Assembly: GCF_001949145.1 (NCBI RefSeq) | Contig: NW_019091453.1 | Span: forward strand, 63,084 to 127,083 | Origin: Acanthaster planci | Taxonomy: Eukaryota; Echinodermata; Asteroidea; Valvatida; Acanthasteridae | Direction of reading: 5' to 3' | Length of the DNA: 64,000 nucleotides | Part shown: in pieces, positions 51,852 through 64,000 of the stretch | Layout of the letters: each line of letters begins with the position of its first letter | Position numbering within the stretch: position 1 is the stretch's first letter | Notes under the pieces: generated by a model | Seen by the model: only the letters and a program-made list of their open reading frames with translations | Databases searched by the model: none | Told to the model about the DNA's origin: nothing | Made by a program: the position numbers and the translations under genes

Positions 51852-52568
51852 TCCTAAAAGGATGTGTTGCATGACTCAATTTTAGACAATTTAGATGATA
51901 CAGTGACCACCGCAGGTTTACATGCCTGACAATAAATATGGTTGCTGGTCAGTTATTATGAAGAATTCTTCCATCCAAAAGCGTCAGCTCATTCTGTTAA
52001 ACACGTAGGCCTACAAAGCTAAACGTATAGTCTTATATTGCGACAACACTATCCTTTTCCACAAGGATAGTCTCCTCTTTCAATAAATCCTTTCCACAAA
52101 CGAAATGGCGAAGAAGATTCCTATCATCTTCAAGATGGTTATACGGACATTTAGTTATTTCACTGCAGATCAGCACAGTTCTTGTCTGCCGGCGGGAGCG
52201 ACGACGAGCGGAAGTCACAACATCCGACCGACTTCGAGCCTTCCAACGTGAACCTCTTGCTTACAATGTCTCAATGGGCCATGCTCACTGCAATCTTCAC
52301 TTTGATCGCCATCCCGATCCATGTTACATAGGCCTATACATGACCAAATATATCCCAACAGCGCACGGCTTTCATTATAACTACATTCTTCCGCCTGTCT
52401 CACCCAACTGTCATTTTGATTGGATGGTGTATGCATTATCATCTAGCGGTGCAGTCCTCATAACTTATCTGACAACGTGCACTATGTTCAAAATAGCACC
52501 AACACTGAAGAGCACTTTTAAGCAATGCCATTTTTTGTTTTACTTTGGCGCCACCGACGCAGTGGTCA

Positions 52569-52780
52569 TCAGACCTCCGTTGCGTCTCCGGATTTTGAAC
52601 TCGCAATGTCCGCTTTGCTAGAGTCCTTGTGGAACTGCTTGACCATTCTGGCCATAGTTTTGAAGGCTTCGTGGAGTCCTTCCCCTGTGCTGGCCTGAGT
52701 CTCAATCACTTGCCAAGGGTGGTTCTCGGACAAAGCCTGCAGATCCATCACCTCAGAAACGCGGGCTGCATTGTAGGCAC
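52569..52780 (-). CDS. Arf-like GTPase, last exon (G5 motif, stop)
   Basis: Starts after CCCAG and encodes [40 protein letters not shown] and a tail ending [10 protein letters not shown], then TGA. Confidence 0.87.
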
Positions 52781-54018
52781 CTGGGAAGATGATGAGTCAT
52801 ACGGGAAATTATGAGCACATGGTAGGCAACAACAGCTGGGTACTGCGTTTCTCAAGTTTGGTATGCACGGGTCGCGGCATGAAATTAATGAACAATACAG
52901 AAACACTGTATTCATTCTACATAAATTCGACTTCTGTTCACTCGAACCCGGCAATTTTTTGATAAGGATAAAGAGGAGAAATCAATACGGGGTGACAAAT
53001 TACTATTCAATTGGATAGGCCTATTATGATAGTTAACTGTCCTTTTGAATGGTTTGATCATGTCAGTCCATAATTTTTGTCGCTCAGAACATTCATCGAT
53101 AATTCAGATGTAGATGGTCGGTCACTGAATCTTGAATGACCAAACACTTAACTGTTGTCCAACCCGATGAGAAAACTTAGAAGTACAAATAAAGTTGCTA
53201 TCATCGGTAGCAGGTATGGGGGAAAATTTTCATTTCAGCTTGGGTATTATACGAATGAAAGACAGGCAGTGAGGTCTACGATTTCAGTCTAGTTGCAAAG
53301 CATTATTCCAAACTGTTTGCGTGATTAATTTGTTAATGAAAACATATTTCTGGAGGTAAGCCACGTTGCACGTTGCATCCACACAGCATAACCTCGTTTG
53401 CACTTGCTCTATGAGTCAAACATGCCGTCACTGCACACAAACGGTACGAGGAGGTTCGTGGACACCAAAGCTTTCGTAATGCAAATTGTTTCACCATTGT
53501 ACATTTAGATAATTTGCGAGGGTCTTTCCCGTCCTTTAAAACTTATGCTTTATTTTCAGAAACAGCAGTCGTCAGAATTGTATTCGACACCTTTTCCGAG
53601 ATAGAGTATCCCCCGATCAAATTACCAGTTTCAAATGCTTTTTTGATAAAGCTACTGTAACTTTGGCATCTGACATTAGAACCGATAGAGACTGACACAA
53701 TAACAATGAAAACTTGGCACAGCGCGTTTGGTCTCTGTTCAACTCGTCCCATTTTTGCCACTCGGTCAAGTACTGGCCCAAGTTTAATGACCTTCTCAAA
53801 ATCCCGTTATGCAAGGTGCTAACGGCGATGAACGAGGTTAAACCTTTTTTTAAAATTTCTTGTAATTTTGTCAGGCCTACCTGGTAAGTCTTGCTTATTG
53901 GCCAAAACGAGGACTGGAATTCTCTTCGTCATGTGAGGGTTGTTGACGACTCGAAACAACTCGTCTCTTGCTTCCCAGAGACGCCCTCTATCGGCACTGT
54001 CTACAACAAAAATAAGTC
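52569..54018 (-). CDS. Arf-like small GTPase, C-terminal half (last two coding exons)
   Basis: The exons 53881-54018 and 52569-52780 join in phase. The first encodes [20 protein letters not shown] and [13 protein letters not shown]-like [13 protein letters not shown]. This is the Arf/ARL beta-strand with (V)DS(A)DR and the NKQD guanine-specificity motif. The second carries [18 protein letters not shown], the G5 region (Arf: QATCATSGDGLYEGL), a basic helix, and a polar tail ending GDATEV. Arf-family proteins act in membrane traffic or at cilia in the GTP-bound state. The exon order and the Q|G-type boundary before GLIFVVDS match Arf genes. The upstream exons with the P-loop and the WDxGGQ switch II are not visible in the window, so the gene is partial as described. 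ARL4, ARL11 and ARL14 relatives are possible; I assign no symbol. Confidence 0.85.
53881..54018 (-). CDS. Arf-like GTPase, penultimate coding exon (G4 motif)
   Basis: Starts after TTTTTCAG with 2 nt of a glycine codon and ends before GTAGGC. Contains [20 protein letters not shown] and LANKQDLP. Confidence 0.88.
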
Positions 54019-57000
54019 CTGAAAAATATAGAACGCGAGAAAAAAATTAAGCAAACTTTCTCAGGCAAATCAACGCAAACTGTATAATCCTCGAACCCCC
54101 CCCCCAAAAAAGAGAAAAAAATCTTAAAATCTTTTAAAGCTACACAACAAAGATTTGTGAGAAAAATCGCAGATAAATTATAAGTTTCTATTGTTATCTA
54201 AACGACATAAAATACTACATTCCATTCCATGCTTTTTTGAACAGGATTTCGCAAAACACGCCAGAAAAAACTTTTTCCTTACGGTATATCATAATGGTTA
54301 TAACCAGGAACGGTAATTCTGGACATTAACGGTCGGAAGCGAAATTCTACACTGTACATGTCTTTCCTTGAAAAAAGAGGACAGGTAGGCTTTTCGTACG
54401 TAGCTCGTGATTTTTTTTAAATGACCATGCTGGGCAAATTAAATGTAAACGTTTATGCGATCAATATTTCACTGCATTGATAAAACTTGAACAAACGGTG
54501 TGGATTGGACCTTGAGTATGATTATGTCATGCTATACCGTGACTGTAGCGGGAGTGCCAAACCAAACTAAAAATGCAAATGCAAGTGACTGTGTCAGTCT
54601 TCTTTTCAACTGCGTATACGAGCATGACTATTTTCTGGATTGATGATCTGTGCCAAAATGTGGCACGAAAAACGTAAAGGTGGTTAAGGTGTATTGGGCC
54701 ATGGTGACTGACAAAGGCTTATGTTCAGTCACACAAGGTCAGTCATTCAAAATCGGACAATGTAATGCAGACTGTGCTGTGAAAGCACGCGCAGTTTTGG
54801 AGGTATACAAGGGATGGTCAAAGTCTTCGTATTGACGGGAATTTACAGAATTCAGTGTAATTTTGATATATAATACAAAACGCAAGTTCAAAAGGGGACC
54901 AATTTGCTAGCTGCGGGAATGTTATTCGCAATTTATCGAGAAACGTGCAATATGATCTGCTAAGGGTAAATTAAAAATGATGTTTCACAAGTACACCAAC
55001 AGCACTGACATTTTTGTCTGTTCTCATTTTAAACTGTCGATATGTAATTATGTCTTTCGGATTCGGATTTCCAATCCAAACTGTTGGATCAGCTAAACCT
55101 TCTTTGGTCCGCTCTAAGTAACGGTAGACAAAAATGTGATTGAAAATTTGTCAGAGCCTGAGAAAGGTGACGGATGTCATCAGAAAAAAATACTGTTTTA
55201 GAAGACTTGCGAACGTTAACTTTTTGGCGGGTGAGTTTGTTTTTGGCGGATAATTTAAAAATTCATTGGTTAACCTATTAAAATTTGAAAATCAAATGAA
55301 ATCTGAAGGACCAAACAACACATTGATTTTTGTTTGAGAGGCCTCAGGGACTTCAGTTGCCTGCCATGGGGCTCCAAACTTTGTTGATTTTACACTGTTT
55401 TCAATAGAGCTTGAATTAGTTCAGCGCACCCTGTAGAAGAGTAAAAAGTTGCACAAGGTTGTGCCTGGAAAGTTCGCCTTATGGTCCCTTCTGTAGAGGG
55501 TCAGTGGCCGCCGGTGTCGTGTAAAATTTGAGGCTCTATTGAAATACGTATACACCATGAATCTATTAACAGGTGAGTGACGAGTCTCTTTTTTTGTGTG
55601 TCCACTGTGGCATGAATGACAATGAATATCTACTTTAATGAGTCCAAACTTCTACAACACCAGCCCTATAGCCCACTCCGACACGGCTCTACTGCGAGAT
55701 AGTGGTTACCGGTATATTTCATTGCATTAAACATCGATAGCGTAAACCAGGCTTTGTGCGGGAAAAAAATACCGTGCGGAATACATGTGTACCTGAAATT
55801 CAACCCCACAGCAGAGCTCTCGAAAGAGCTCGAGTTTTGGCACATCCTTGACTACCATGCAAGAAATTCACTCCATAGATATACCCATATAGGCCTACAG
55901 TTGGTGACGAGGCATAAAGTCATGGGAATATTCATGCCAACAATCCCCTCTATCTTATAGATTACCGTAGGGGGAACCCCACTGCATTGTTCGATTCATC
56001 ATAATGTTCCCCATTTTTTACCAGAGCAGTCTATTTATTATTTCCCGAGTCATGCTTAATTGTTCCCCCCCCCGAGTGATTTCATAACAATTATCCACAC
56101 TTGACTGCGTGCGCTCAACATAAAGGGGAAGTAAATATTTCGGAAATGGCAATCCTTTTAAGCTTGGAAAACGTGGATATTACGTGTGTTAGCTTTCTGT
56201 TATCTCTGGATTCAGAGGAAGAAGGAAAACACTTATCAAATCAGACTAAAAAGTAAAAGGGAAAAATCTCTGCAACCGCAGAGATTGTCCATGTACATGA
56301 AAGCGCGTTAATGTCAGTGTGAAAACTTCTCTCTAAGTTCGCAAATGTTTGTAACAATTCCTTCCTTCTTTAGTTGTATTCAAAATGTACTTTTGTCTGG
56401 TGTGATTTTTCTGACGGACGGAACCTTTTGCCCTATTCTGAAGTGATGTAGTTCTTAAGCTTTCATCATCTCCTTAAGCCGTTCTCTCCTGAGAATCGAT
56501 AATGTATCACTCGTTCATGTTGCGGGCCTGGTATTCACGTTATAAAGAAAAAAGCATGCCGTGATTAACATCTTTGAAAACTCACACAGGATATTTCTTA
56601 TATTAGTCATACCGCCATATTTAACGTTTAACTTTTGACAATGCTGCGTCTCTTCATCAGATCAAATCACGTGTATAGAGCAAGGCCAAGGAAACAACGG
56701 ACATCCATACAAAAACCTAGCACACATACACAATGTACACACGAATTCCCTGAATTCACGTGATTGTTCAGATGCACAAAATTATTGAGGAACTAGAGTG
56801 ACGTTTACATACACCCAAATCGAAAATCCTAGCGCTTGACATTCTATTGACACAATTCTGTCATTGTTTACACCGTTAAGCTTTCGTTCTTTTCTTTTTC
56901 TTTTTCATTTTGCCTCAATACTAGCAACAGGCCCTACACTAATTTGCTTCCTTAGCCTGCAGCTGACTTCAGAAGCGAAACAAATACCGTTCAAAGTACA

Positions 57001-58379
57001 ATGTACACTCTAAAACAGCCTCGAACGTGTGTACACAACTAAAGTATACAGTGACTATCGAATAATAAAAATTTTTGCAGCTCGATTTCTTATCACGAGT
57101 CAATCGATTTCTATTTCAGGTTGTGAATGGTTTTATCCAGCAATTGGAGTTGAGAGGCCGGCTGAAAATATGTTTGTGTTCATGTGAAAAAGTCAGAAAT
57201 TATATACTTGCATAATGTCCAGTTGTCTAAACCAGAGGAAAATCGCCAACACTTTTACTTAAACTACTCACTGCACATTTCAATTCCTGAAGCAAATAAT
57301 CTTCTGATACGGACATATGAGGTATGTGGCAGCTGGTAATAAAATTCTGTCTAAAGCTTGCAACTGAGACTCTGAGAACCCAAATCACAATGGATTTTCA
57401 ATGAAAGTTGTAGGGTTATATGCTGAGTCCGGAAATAGCCAGCGGTGAGAGTCGAATAACAGATGAAATGCCATTCCCACCCGCACTGCCATGCATTAAG
57501 TGGTCACTGTACAATGTAAAAAACGACTTGAAAAGGTACAATTTCAGATCAAAAAAAATAATGCAGGTACATGTACATGGCCCTATATGACATGAAGGCT
57601 TCTGCAACCTGAGTATATACAAAGTGGGGCAAGGAAAAGTCTGCAATAAGCATCGGGGAATTTCGAAGGAAAACACGCACTTTTTCTCACAAATTATGTA
57701 GGTTTTGTTCTACAAAGCAAAATCTTTTTGGTACAGCATAGTTCAACAGGAATCATATTTAACTCTGCAGCAGCATGTCGCGTCATGGACAAGTAATATT
57801 AAAAAAAAAGAGTTCTCAATCGTAAATATCTACATCAGACTTTTCTTCGTATTTATCTTTGCTACAACAATGCTTTGGCCTCTTGATGAAAATGACTGGG
57901 CATATCAGGAAAGGTTGCCTTGAATTTCGTCTCTCCAATTTTGCCACCTTGATCTGGGGAGCAGATGCTGGGTGCGAGGGAACATGTACGATCCAATGGT
58001 ATAATGTTTTGGTGAATTTACACGTAGTCTTGCCCTTCCGTGTCATGGGAAAGGAGGCGCGCCCTACCCCCACTGGAGACGTGGGAGTGTTTCGGTACGT
58101 CGAGGGGTCGGTTTGCAAGATTAACCTTTACGCGAAGTTAACTGAAGCAAGCTGAAAATCCCAGAGCCTTTCAAGAAAAAAAATCTTGGCAAATAAGCCA
58201 GGTGTTTTGTGCATCGCCTGCTCAAAAGCCCAGTCTTTGTGACATTTCCTGGTCACAAATGGCCCGTGCACTTCCAGCTTGATTGAAACCGGCCCATGGA
58301 TTTCATATGTAATAGATCTTTACCCGCTAGGTTCTACATGTACAATGTAGATGGACATGGACGAGGCTTATTATACCCC

Positions 58380-58461
58380 TATTATACTAAACTCTTCAGC
58401 ACCTTGATCGCAATGGTAATGCGGTCCATTACGATCAAGGTGTTGAAGAGTTCAGAATGAT
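58380..58461. repeat. strong 35-37-bp-stem hairpin with 9-nt loop
   Basis: ACTCTTCAGCACCTTGATCG and its inverted partner CGATCAAGGTGTTGAAGAGT lie either side of the loop TAATGCGGT. The stem has very few mismatches over about 26 central pairs. The size and loop resemble a small-RNA precursor, but a tiny foldback repeat is equally possible. Confidence 0.75.
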
Positions 58462-58604
58462 ACTGGACACTATTATGCAGAGAGTTTTCGCCTTGCAATA
58501 ATGCATACCAGCCACACGCCCCGCAGGTGCATTATTCGTGGCTAGCTGGTTCAGTGGTTCTCATCAGTTAATGCTTGCAAAGCCACGTAAACATGCCAAA
58601 CTGT

Positions 58605-58817
58605 GCAAAAACTGGGGTGTTAAAGAGGACTACAACAATACTTTTCACTAGTGTAAAAAATTTGGGTGTTATTTGGTATTACTTTTAATACCCTCCAGTG
58701 TAATGCAACACTTATAGGTGCGCAAAGTATTAAACACCAACCGTGTTAAATTAACACTCTATGGTGTGGTCATCTGAAAACACCAAAAAGAGTTGATTTT
58801 AACACCACAGTTTTTGC
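58605..58817. mobile_element. MITE-like element with GGTGTTAAA inner repeats
   Basis: The ends GCAAAAACTGGGGTGTTAAA and TTTAACACCACAGTTTTTGC are inverted copies with one mismatch. The interior repeats GGTGTT and AACACC words (for example GTGTTAAATTAACAC), making the whole 213 bp strongly self-complementary. Confidence 0.75.
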
Positions 58818-59613
58818 AATGTACCTTGACCCTGCATACTGACAATCGATACGGACTGAAGCAATGAAATTCCGTAGCGGTCTGGGATTTGCTTGTGAGG
58901 ATAAAAACTGCCACGGTGCCTTTAACCGTAGATTGTCTAACGGCCAAAAACACGAAAGGGAAACAGACCTGGACAAAGGGGAAATTGATTGTTGATATTA
59001 TTGAAGCAATGCCAACAATAGACGATGGCCTTGGTCACTTCATTCTCACGGGTTTAGTTGTGTCACTGCACTGTCCACGAATTGGGAGGGAGATGTGTGA
59101 ATGAAAGCACTGAGACAGCTGTAAGACGGAAGTACAAGTGAAGTCCCTAATCCCGTGAACGCATACGCAAAAAGGTCAGACTTCATTTAGACAAAAAATC
59201 ATAAAAACAACATTAAATAATCCATGAAACGGATCTTTCTTAGAAGCAGTGTTTGTGTATCTCTGCACTCTTCTTTAATGTATAAAGACTGTTTGATATC
59301 CTTTTAGGAGTTGCATGAACTGAAAAGTGCACTGTTTAACATTCAAAATTGACCAATCATTTATGGACAAGTGAGGGCGCTTTTGCTTTGATGTAAATCC
59401 AGGAAAACATGGTTCAGTTTGCATGTTTTCACGTTCAAACTGTTTTTCCGAATATGTTGTCTGAAAACATTTCTGTGGAAAGGTTGCTTGCTGGTTTTAA
59501 TGCCATGTACTTCATCAACAATAAATTGCCAAAGGAAATTACATCTAGGATAGCAGTGTTTCAAATCTAGAAAGTTTCTGTGCACAAATCAATGCAGCAT
59601 AGACATCTTCACT

Positions 59614-60420
59614 AATAAATTCATAATTATGCACACATGCGCACAAATGGACTTGGCGGCAAGAAGTGTGAGCGGGCCATTGAAAATGTACAGGGGTGCG
59701 ATTTTGATAATCTCTTTCCCTTAGGTTTTCTGGCTTTCTTCAGTTTTTTTCTTCAGAAAATCCCGTTAAATCGTTAGTTTCTAATCGTAATTTTTCCTGT
59801 GCGCACGAGATCGCCGTTTCCTTAGCAGGGCCCCCTTCCATCATAAGTAGTATAAACTACATCGTCAGTGTTCTTGGAACCGACCTCTGCATTTGTAAAA
59901 ACACGTACTGATGTTTAATGCACATGAACATGTGTCGGTACTGTACCCATTTTATTCGCTGCTTTCTGAACTGGACAAATCTGAAGAACCAGATCCCTTT
60001 CACTTTAGAATCTGCACTTTGTCCTGTACAACCTCAAACACAACAACCGGATACCATTTCTTTCGGTACTACTCCAAACTATGAACAAGTCAAATGGAAA
60101 GCTATGTACATACATGTACGCACAGTATGCATGTACATTGAACATCGGTACGTGTTTTTACAAAATGCACAGGTTGGCTCCAAGAACACAAACAAAGTAA
60201 TTTATACCACTTTTAAAGACGGAAGGGGCCATACTACGAAACGAAGATCTCGTGCCCACAGGAAAAATTACGATTATAAAGTCTTTTTACAGAGCACTAA
60301 AAATTCACCAAAAAGGAAAATGATCACCAAAGTCACACCCCTGTACATTTTTAATGGCCCGCTCACACTTCTGGCCGCCAAGGCCATTTCTACGCATGCG
60401 TGCATAATTATGATTTATGA
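59614..60420. mobile_element. long terminal-inverted-repeat element, about 0.8 kb
   Basis: The left arm (about 59614-59860) and right arm (about 60185-60420) are inverted copies of about 240 bp. Shared blocks include CATAATTATGCAC, AGTGTGAGCGGGCCATT, GAAAATGTACAGGGGTG and CGTAATTTTTCCTGTG. The interior of about 325 bp has an open frame that continues through the right arm and matches nothing known. This is a non-autonomous TIR transposon or foldback element. Confidence 0.8.
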
Positions 60421-63400
60421 GGGAAGAAGCTATTGAGTTTCAATGTCTTGGTGACATCATAGACCCTGAATATTCAAATTAATTTGCATAAACCAAAAAT
60501 CTCCAAAATATGGGTCAGAATTGCAAACCACAAATTTAAAATTACGTTAATAGAAATCCAAATTTAAGGCTTTCTACGATACGATATTTCTATTTCGTGG
60601 TGCCTTTAAAACCCGCTTTTTTGTTAGGCAAAATATAACCGCCTACAAAGATAAGGACTTTGTGTTACCTTTTATGTGCATTTACACAAGCAACAACCCC
60701 TGCATTTTTTAATAAGGTAAAATGGCATTCTTTGGGGATAAAACCTAAACGATAGAGCAAACGTCAACGTTGAAGGAAACAAAAAGTGATGTCACAACTT
60801 GAAGACAAAGTCTAACGCGTTCAATGAAGCATCACTCATATCTAAAAAAAAGGAGCACTGTACCAACGAGTAAAGACATTATTGTAAATCAAGAATCATT
60901 CTGCGTATGGTTTTTAACTTCTGTGCAGCCAAAGTCTTTAGCGTGGCTCGACTGTTCTGAAACGGGCCATACAGTTGCATGTATCTGTCATGTTCGTAGT
61001 TTCATTTAACAGCGCATATTTAAGTAATCAACTCTCTGATTTCTTTCCGGGGAAATACCTTCAATTTCCATCCAAATTTAGTTCAGGAGTAGATCAGACG
61101 GTGACTATTCTTTTTTTAAAATATGTTTAAACAGATATTTCCTTTAATTTCCTCCTTCCAAAATGACCACGCTGTAGGCCTACATGTACATGTACTGTAC
61201 ATGGGGTCATCGTTCTTGGTGCAAAAGCGGCATCTGACCTCAATGGTTATCAGTATGTACTATTTGAGGTCTCTGTGCATGACGGCTTGGCGATAAGAGA
61301 CGAATAGCTGTATATGTATGTCATCTCCTAACTTTATTTTTCATGTCAATCCTGCATTTTTGTGATGCAATAATGCGCGCATAATGACAAGTCCGCTTCA
61401 CATGCAGCTAACGGTTACAGACTGAATTTTTAAACAGGAAAGCGGAATAATTTGTATTCGTCCAGATGAAAAGAGGTTCATATTCTTCAATGCATACGAT
61501 TAACTCTAAATTGGACACTGACTATCTACCACATCACAGTCCAAGAAAGGGCTAAAATAAGGCTTAAGTATACAAGGCTTTACTATGTTCCTCCTTCCTA
61601 GATCTATGCTCAAAATAATCGGGTTTGAGAGGTAGGCTATTATTTGAACAGTTTTCGGGAGGTTTTAGATCGAGTCGATTTAAAAAACAACGAACATACT
61701 CCAACAGTTTTCATTGACACACACAATACAACCTCGAATTTCAATCTAGGGAAGCCTAATGTAACGAATAAGCGTACCGTGAGGTCCGGGTCACAAGAGG
61801 ACAGTGTCCCCATAAAAGTATCTCGCGCCTGCAAGGCCCGCTCACCATTTATCATATTTCTAGTCACCCCCCCCCCAAGTTTACCGCAGCTTGCAGTGAT
61901 GCTGTCTCAATTAAGTGTTTCACTGGCATGCAAGCTTGATGTAAGGTATACATGTTTTGGTTGAACACAAGTTGTTTTCTAACGGTGCGATAACGATATG
62001 TCAAGTCTGCCTTTTATGTACTGCAAAAATCGATGTAAATCATGACCTATGCAAGCAGACTCAGTGAACTGTATTTCCAGTTGAATATTTCATACTGTCG
62101 GTAAAGGGGTAAAATACTGTACGAGGAACACGGAAATGGTTTATATATTTTGGGCTGAACCGCAAGACAGTTCAGTTCCTGTTCTGGCTCCGTCAGCCGT
62201 ACGGTTGGCTGTGAGTTACATGACATAATTTGGCTTGCATTTTGTTTTGGTGTACATGTATCGGTTTATTTTTCAATTAAGGCCTGTGGTTTTTTCCGAC
62301 ATTGCCAAGGATTGTGAGTCATATGAAACGCTTGTGTGCAACTCGAAAATGTTAAGGCCACTCCAGGAAAGCTTACTCATTTGAAGCGTGGTCATAAACT
62401 TTCCTTGTTAAGCCGTTAGTCTTTCAAACCAAAAAAAAAATTGCTGCGTCCCATCGCCTGTCGTCAATAATCAATTTCCCCCTTCCTCCAAATTTACTTT
62501 TGAAAACCATCGATAACCGTAATCCTATCACTGCCATTAAAATACATTGCTATTTTGATTTCATTTCCTCAAATACTCTCTGATAAATACATGTATATGC
62601 ATTGAAACTGGTTCCTGGTCCATGCACGGACCACGCTGCAGAATGTAAAACTGACAACACGAGGAGTTTAAATTGGAACTTTCGAATACGAAATGCTAAT
62701 AAATTTAATCGCTGGCTTGCACCTCAGATTTTGGAAGCAAAACAGACGCATAGCTGGATATCGATATTAATGAATACTAGTGATGACCAAGCTTCAATTG
62801 AAACTGGTTGAAAGTGGACATACATGTTCCATCAATGTAAAAAAGTTAGTCATGTGTGCTCAAAAATTAATCTAAAATACTAGGCATGGAGGAAGGGCAC
62901 AGAAGGAGTTTGAACTGCCCGGACCAACCGTGTCCATAGCCAGAGCGCAGTACCACCTGTTTCACAATCATCGTCGCAGTTTTTCGCTGGTAATCTGCAT
63001 CGTTAACATGTTGACATGCTTAATTAACGTTGTGTACCGCAGTATATTGAGTTGAATATTCATGTCATCGTTGGTGCTTGGTATGATCTGACAACAGTTG
63101 CTTGTATTGGGTTATGGGCCCTGAGTCTTCATGTGCAGTCGTTGCCCTCATCGAACGCTTTCTTCTGGAGTTATTTTGGGAATAAATAGCCAAGTTATTT
63201 GTAAGATACTGTGTTTTCTCTGAGTCATTGTTTTATTACAGCATTTATATAAAAAGGTATTTTATGAGATCTCATGATTACTCCTTGTGATGAAATAGCG
63301 CATTATTTATGTGGTGGTCAACATGTTGGTGGCCAGTCTCAGCCAAATTAGTAAAAAGACTTTGAAAACTGATGTTTTAGAGAGACAAAATAAAATTAGA

Positions 63401-64000
63401 AACATTGCATGGATAATGGAACAGTGAATCAAAATAAAAATGTATTCCCGATGGCGAAAGTAGATCTAATGTTAGAGATTTTTTGCTATTTCTATTTCAA
63501 GGTAATAAGTTGTAGTTAACTGCAAAAAAAAACATAAAATGTTGCGAGGATATTACTGGACCCACTTTTACGGCTAAGCTGCAGGCAGTAATCGGGCATC
63601 TCATGAATGTTTACTATTGTTTGTCTGACCGGGCGGCGATGTTCATTGAGTGCTGGAGTTGAAACTCCTTCTGTGTCCTTCCTCCATGATATAGGTAAGT
63701 CGGGTCTCGATGACTTACTTAAGATAGGACTACAGTTAAGTCAACAGTGGCTGACTTTGGTCAAACTTGACTTATCTTTGACGAACTTAGTCCTGGCCTG
63801 TCTGACTAATTTAAATTGGTCATTTTAGACATAGAGCTGGACTAACTGACTGATTATTTTTTTCACAGTGATCCAAACTCAGTTCTCTTCATTTCTATTC
63901 AGCATTACTTATGGAGTAAAATACTTCACATAAATAAAAGGAAACGTTCCCATTCCTTTGAATACAGTGACTTCATGTATTAAAGTGCTTCTTAGAGGAT

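Larger units (their letters stand above)
45845..52568. other. upstream region of MCM8 and downstream region of the Arf-like gene
   Basis: No gene supported. Holds E2F-like sites (46940-46949 and 48068-48077), a GC- and CpG-rich island (about 47930-48130), an inverted-repeat pair (47087-47694) and a candidate polyadenylation signal for the Arf-like gene. 48.2-51.8 kb is AT-rich with nothing recognised. Confidence 0.6.
54019..64000. other. non-coding region upstream of the Arf-like exons
   Basis: No exon I can assign. Contains a strong hairpin (58380-58461), a MITE-like element (58605-58817) and a long inverted-repeat element (59614-60420). The interval 57860-58150 is open on both strands and somewhat GC-rich but matches nothing I recognise. 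60.4-64 kb is AT-rich with scattered ACATGT units and a stretch of repeated AAGTC/GACTT words near 63690-63790. Confidence 0.6.

Noticed and set aside
57816-58118. RKGKTTC in a minus-strand frame as the missing P-loop of the Arf-like gene
   Set aside because: The required glycine four residues before GK is absent, and the downstream residues do not resemble the Arf switch regions.

Overview
This window is eukaryotic nuclear DNA. It is intron-rich and AT-leaning, with GT-AG introns, several non-autonomous mobile elements and no operon structure. Protein similarity places it in an animal. The HIF-alpha protein has the vertebrate-like domain order (bHLH, PAS-A, PAS-B, two oxygen-degron sites, C-terminal transactivation domain), and MCM8 aligns with the human protein almost end to end. 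A marine invertebrate deuterostome (echinoderm, hemichordate or cephalochordate) fits best, but I cannot settle the species by reading alone.

Layout: 1-5.2 kb is 5' flank with repeat debris. 5,292-25,390 (+) is a complete HIF-alpha coding region in 14 exons. All splice phases match and the joined reading frame is 2,673 nt (890 codons plus stop). 25.4-32.2 kb is 3' UTR and intergenic DNA with two foldback elements. 32,193-45,844 (-) is a complete MCM8 coding region in 22 exons (2,583 nt, 860 codons plus stop), with all phases consistent. The two genes converge tail to tail. 45.8-52.5 kb is MCM8 upstream DNA, with E2F-like sites, a GC-rich island near 48.0 kb and an inverted-repeat pair. 52,569-54,018 (-) holds the last two coding exons of an Arf-like small GTPase. 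Its P-loop and switch exons are not visible in the window. 54-64 kb is non-coding and contains a strong small hairpin, a MITE-like element and a long terminal-inverted-repeat element.

Function: HIF-alpha is the oxygen-labile subunit of the hypoxia-inducible transcription factor. Its two prolyl hydroxylation sites (Pro425 and Pro537 here) and its asparaginyl hydroxylation site (Asn868) can be read directly. MCM8 is the AAA+ helicase subunit that works with MCM9 in homologous-recombination repair. Its zinc ribbon, Walker A, Walker B, sensor 1 asparagine and arginine finger are all present. Nothing suggests that the three genes work in one pathway.

I did not find a clearly new biological system. 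The observations most worth following are the SIM-like basic region inside an otherwise HIF-type protein, the substituted second degron, a Tigger/pogo-like element inserted beside an MCM8 splice donor, a tRNA-derived SINE beside another donor, and several long perfect or near-perfect hairpins.
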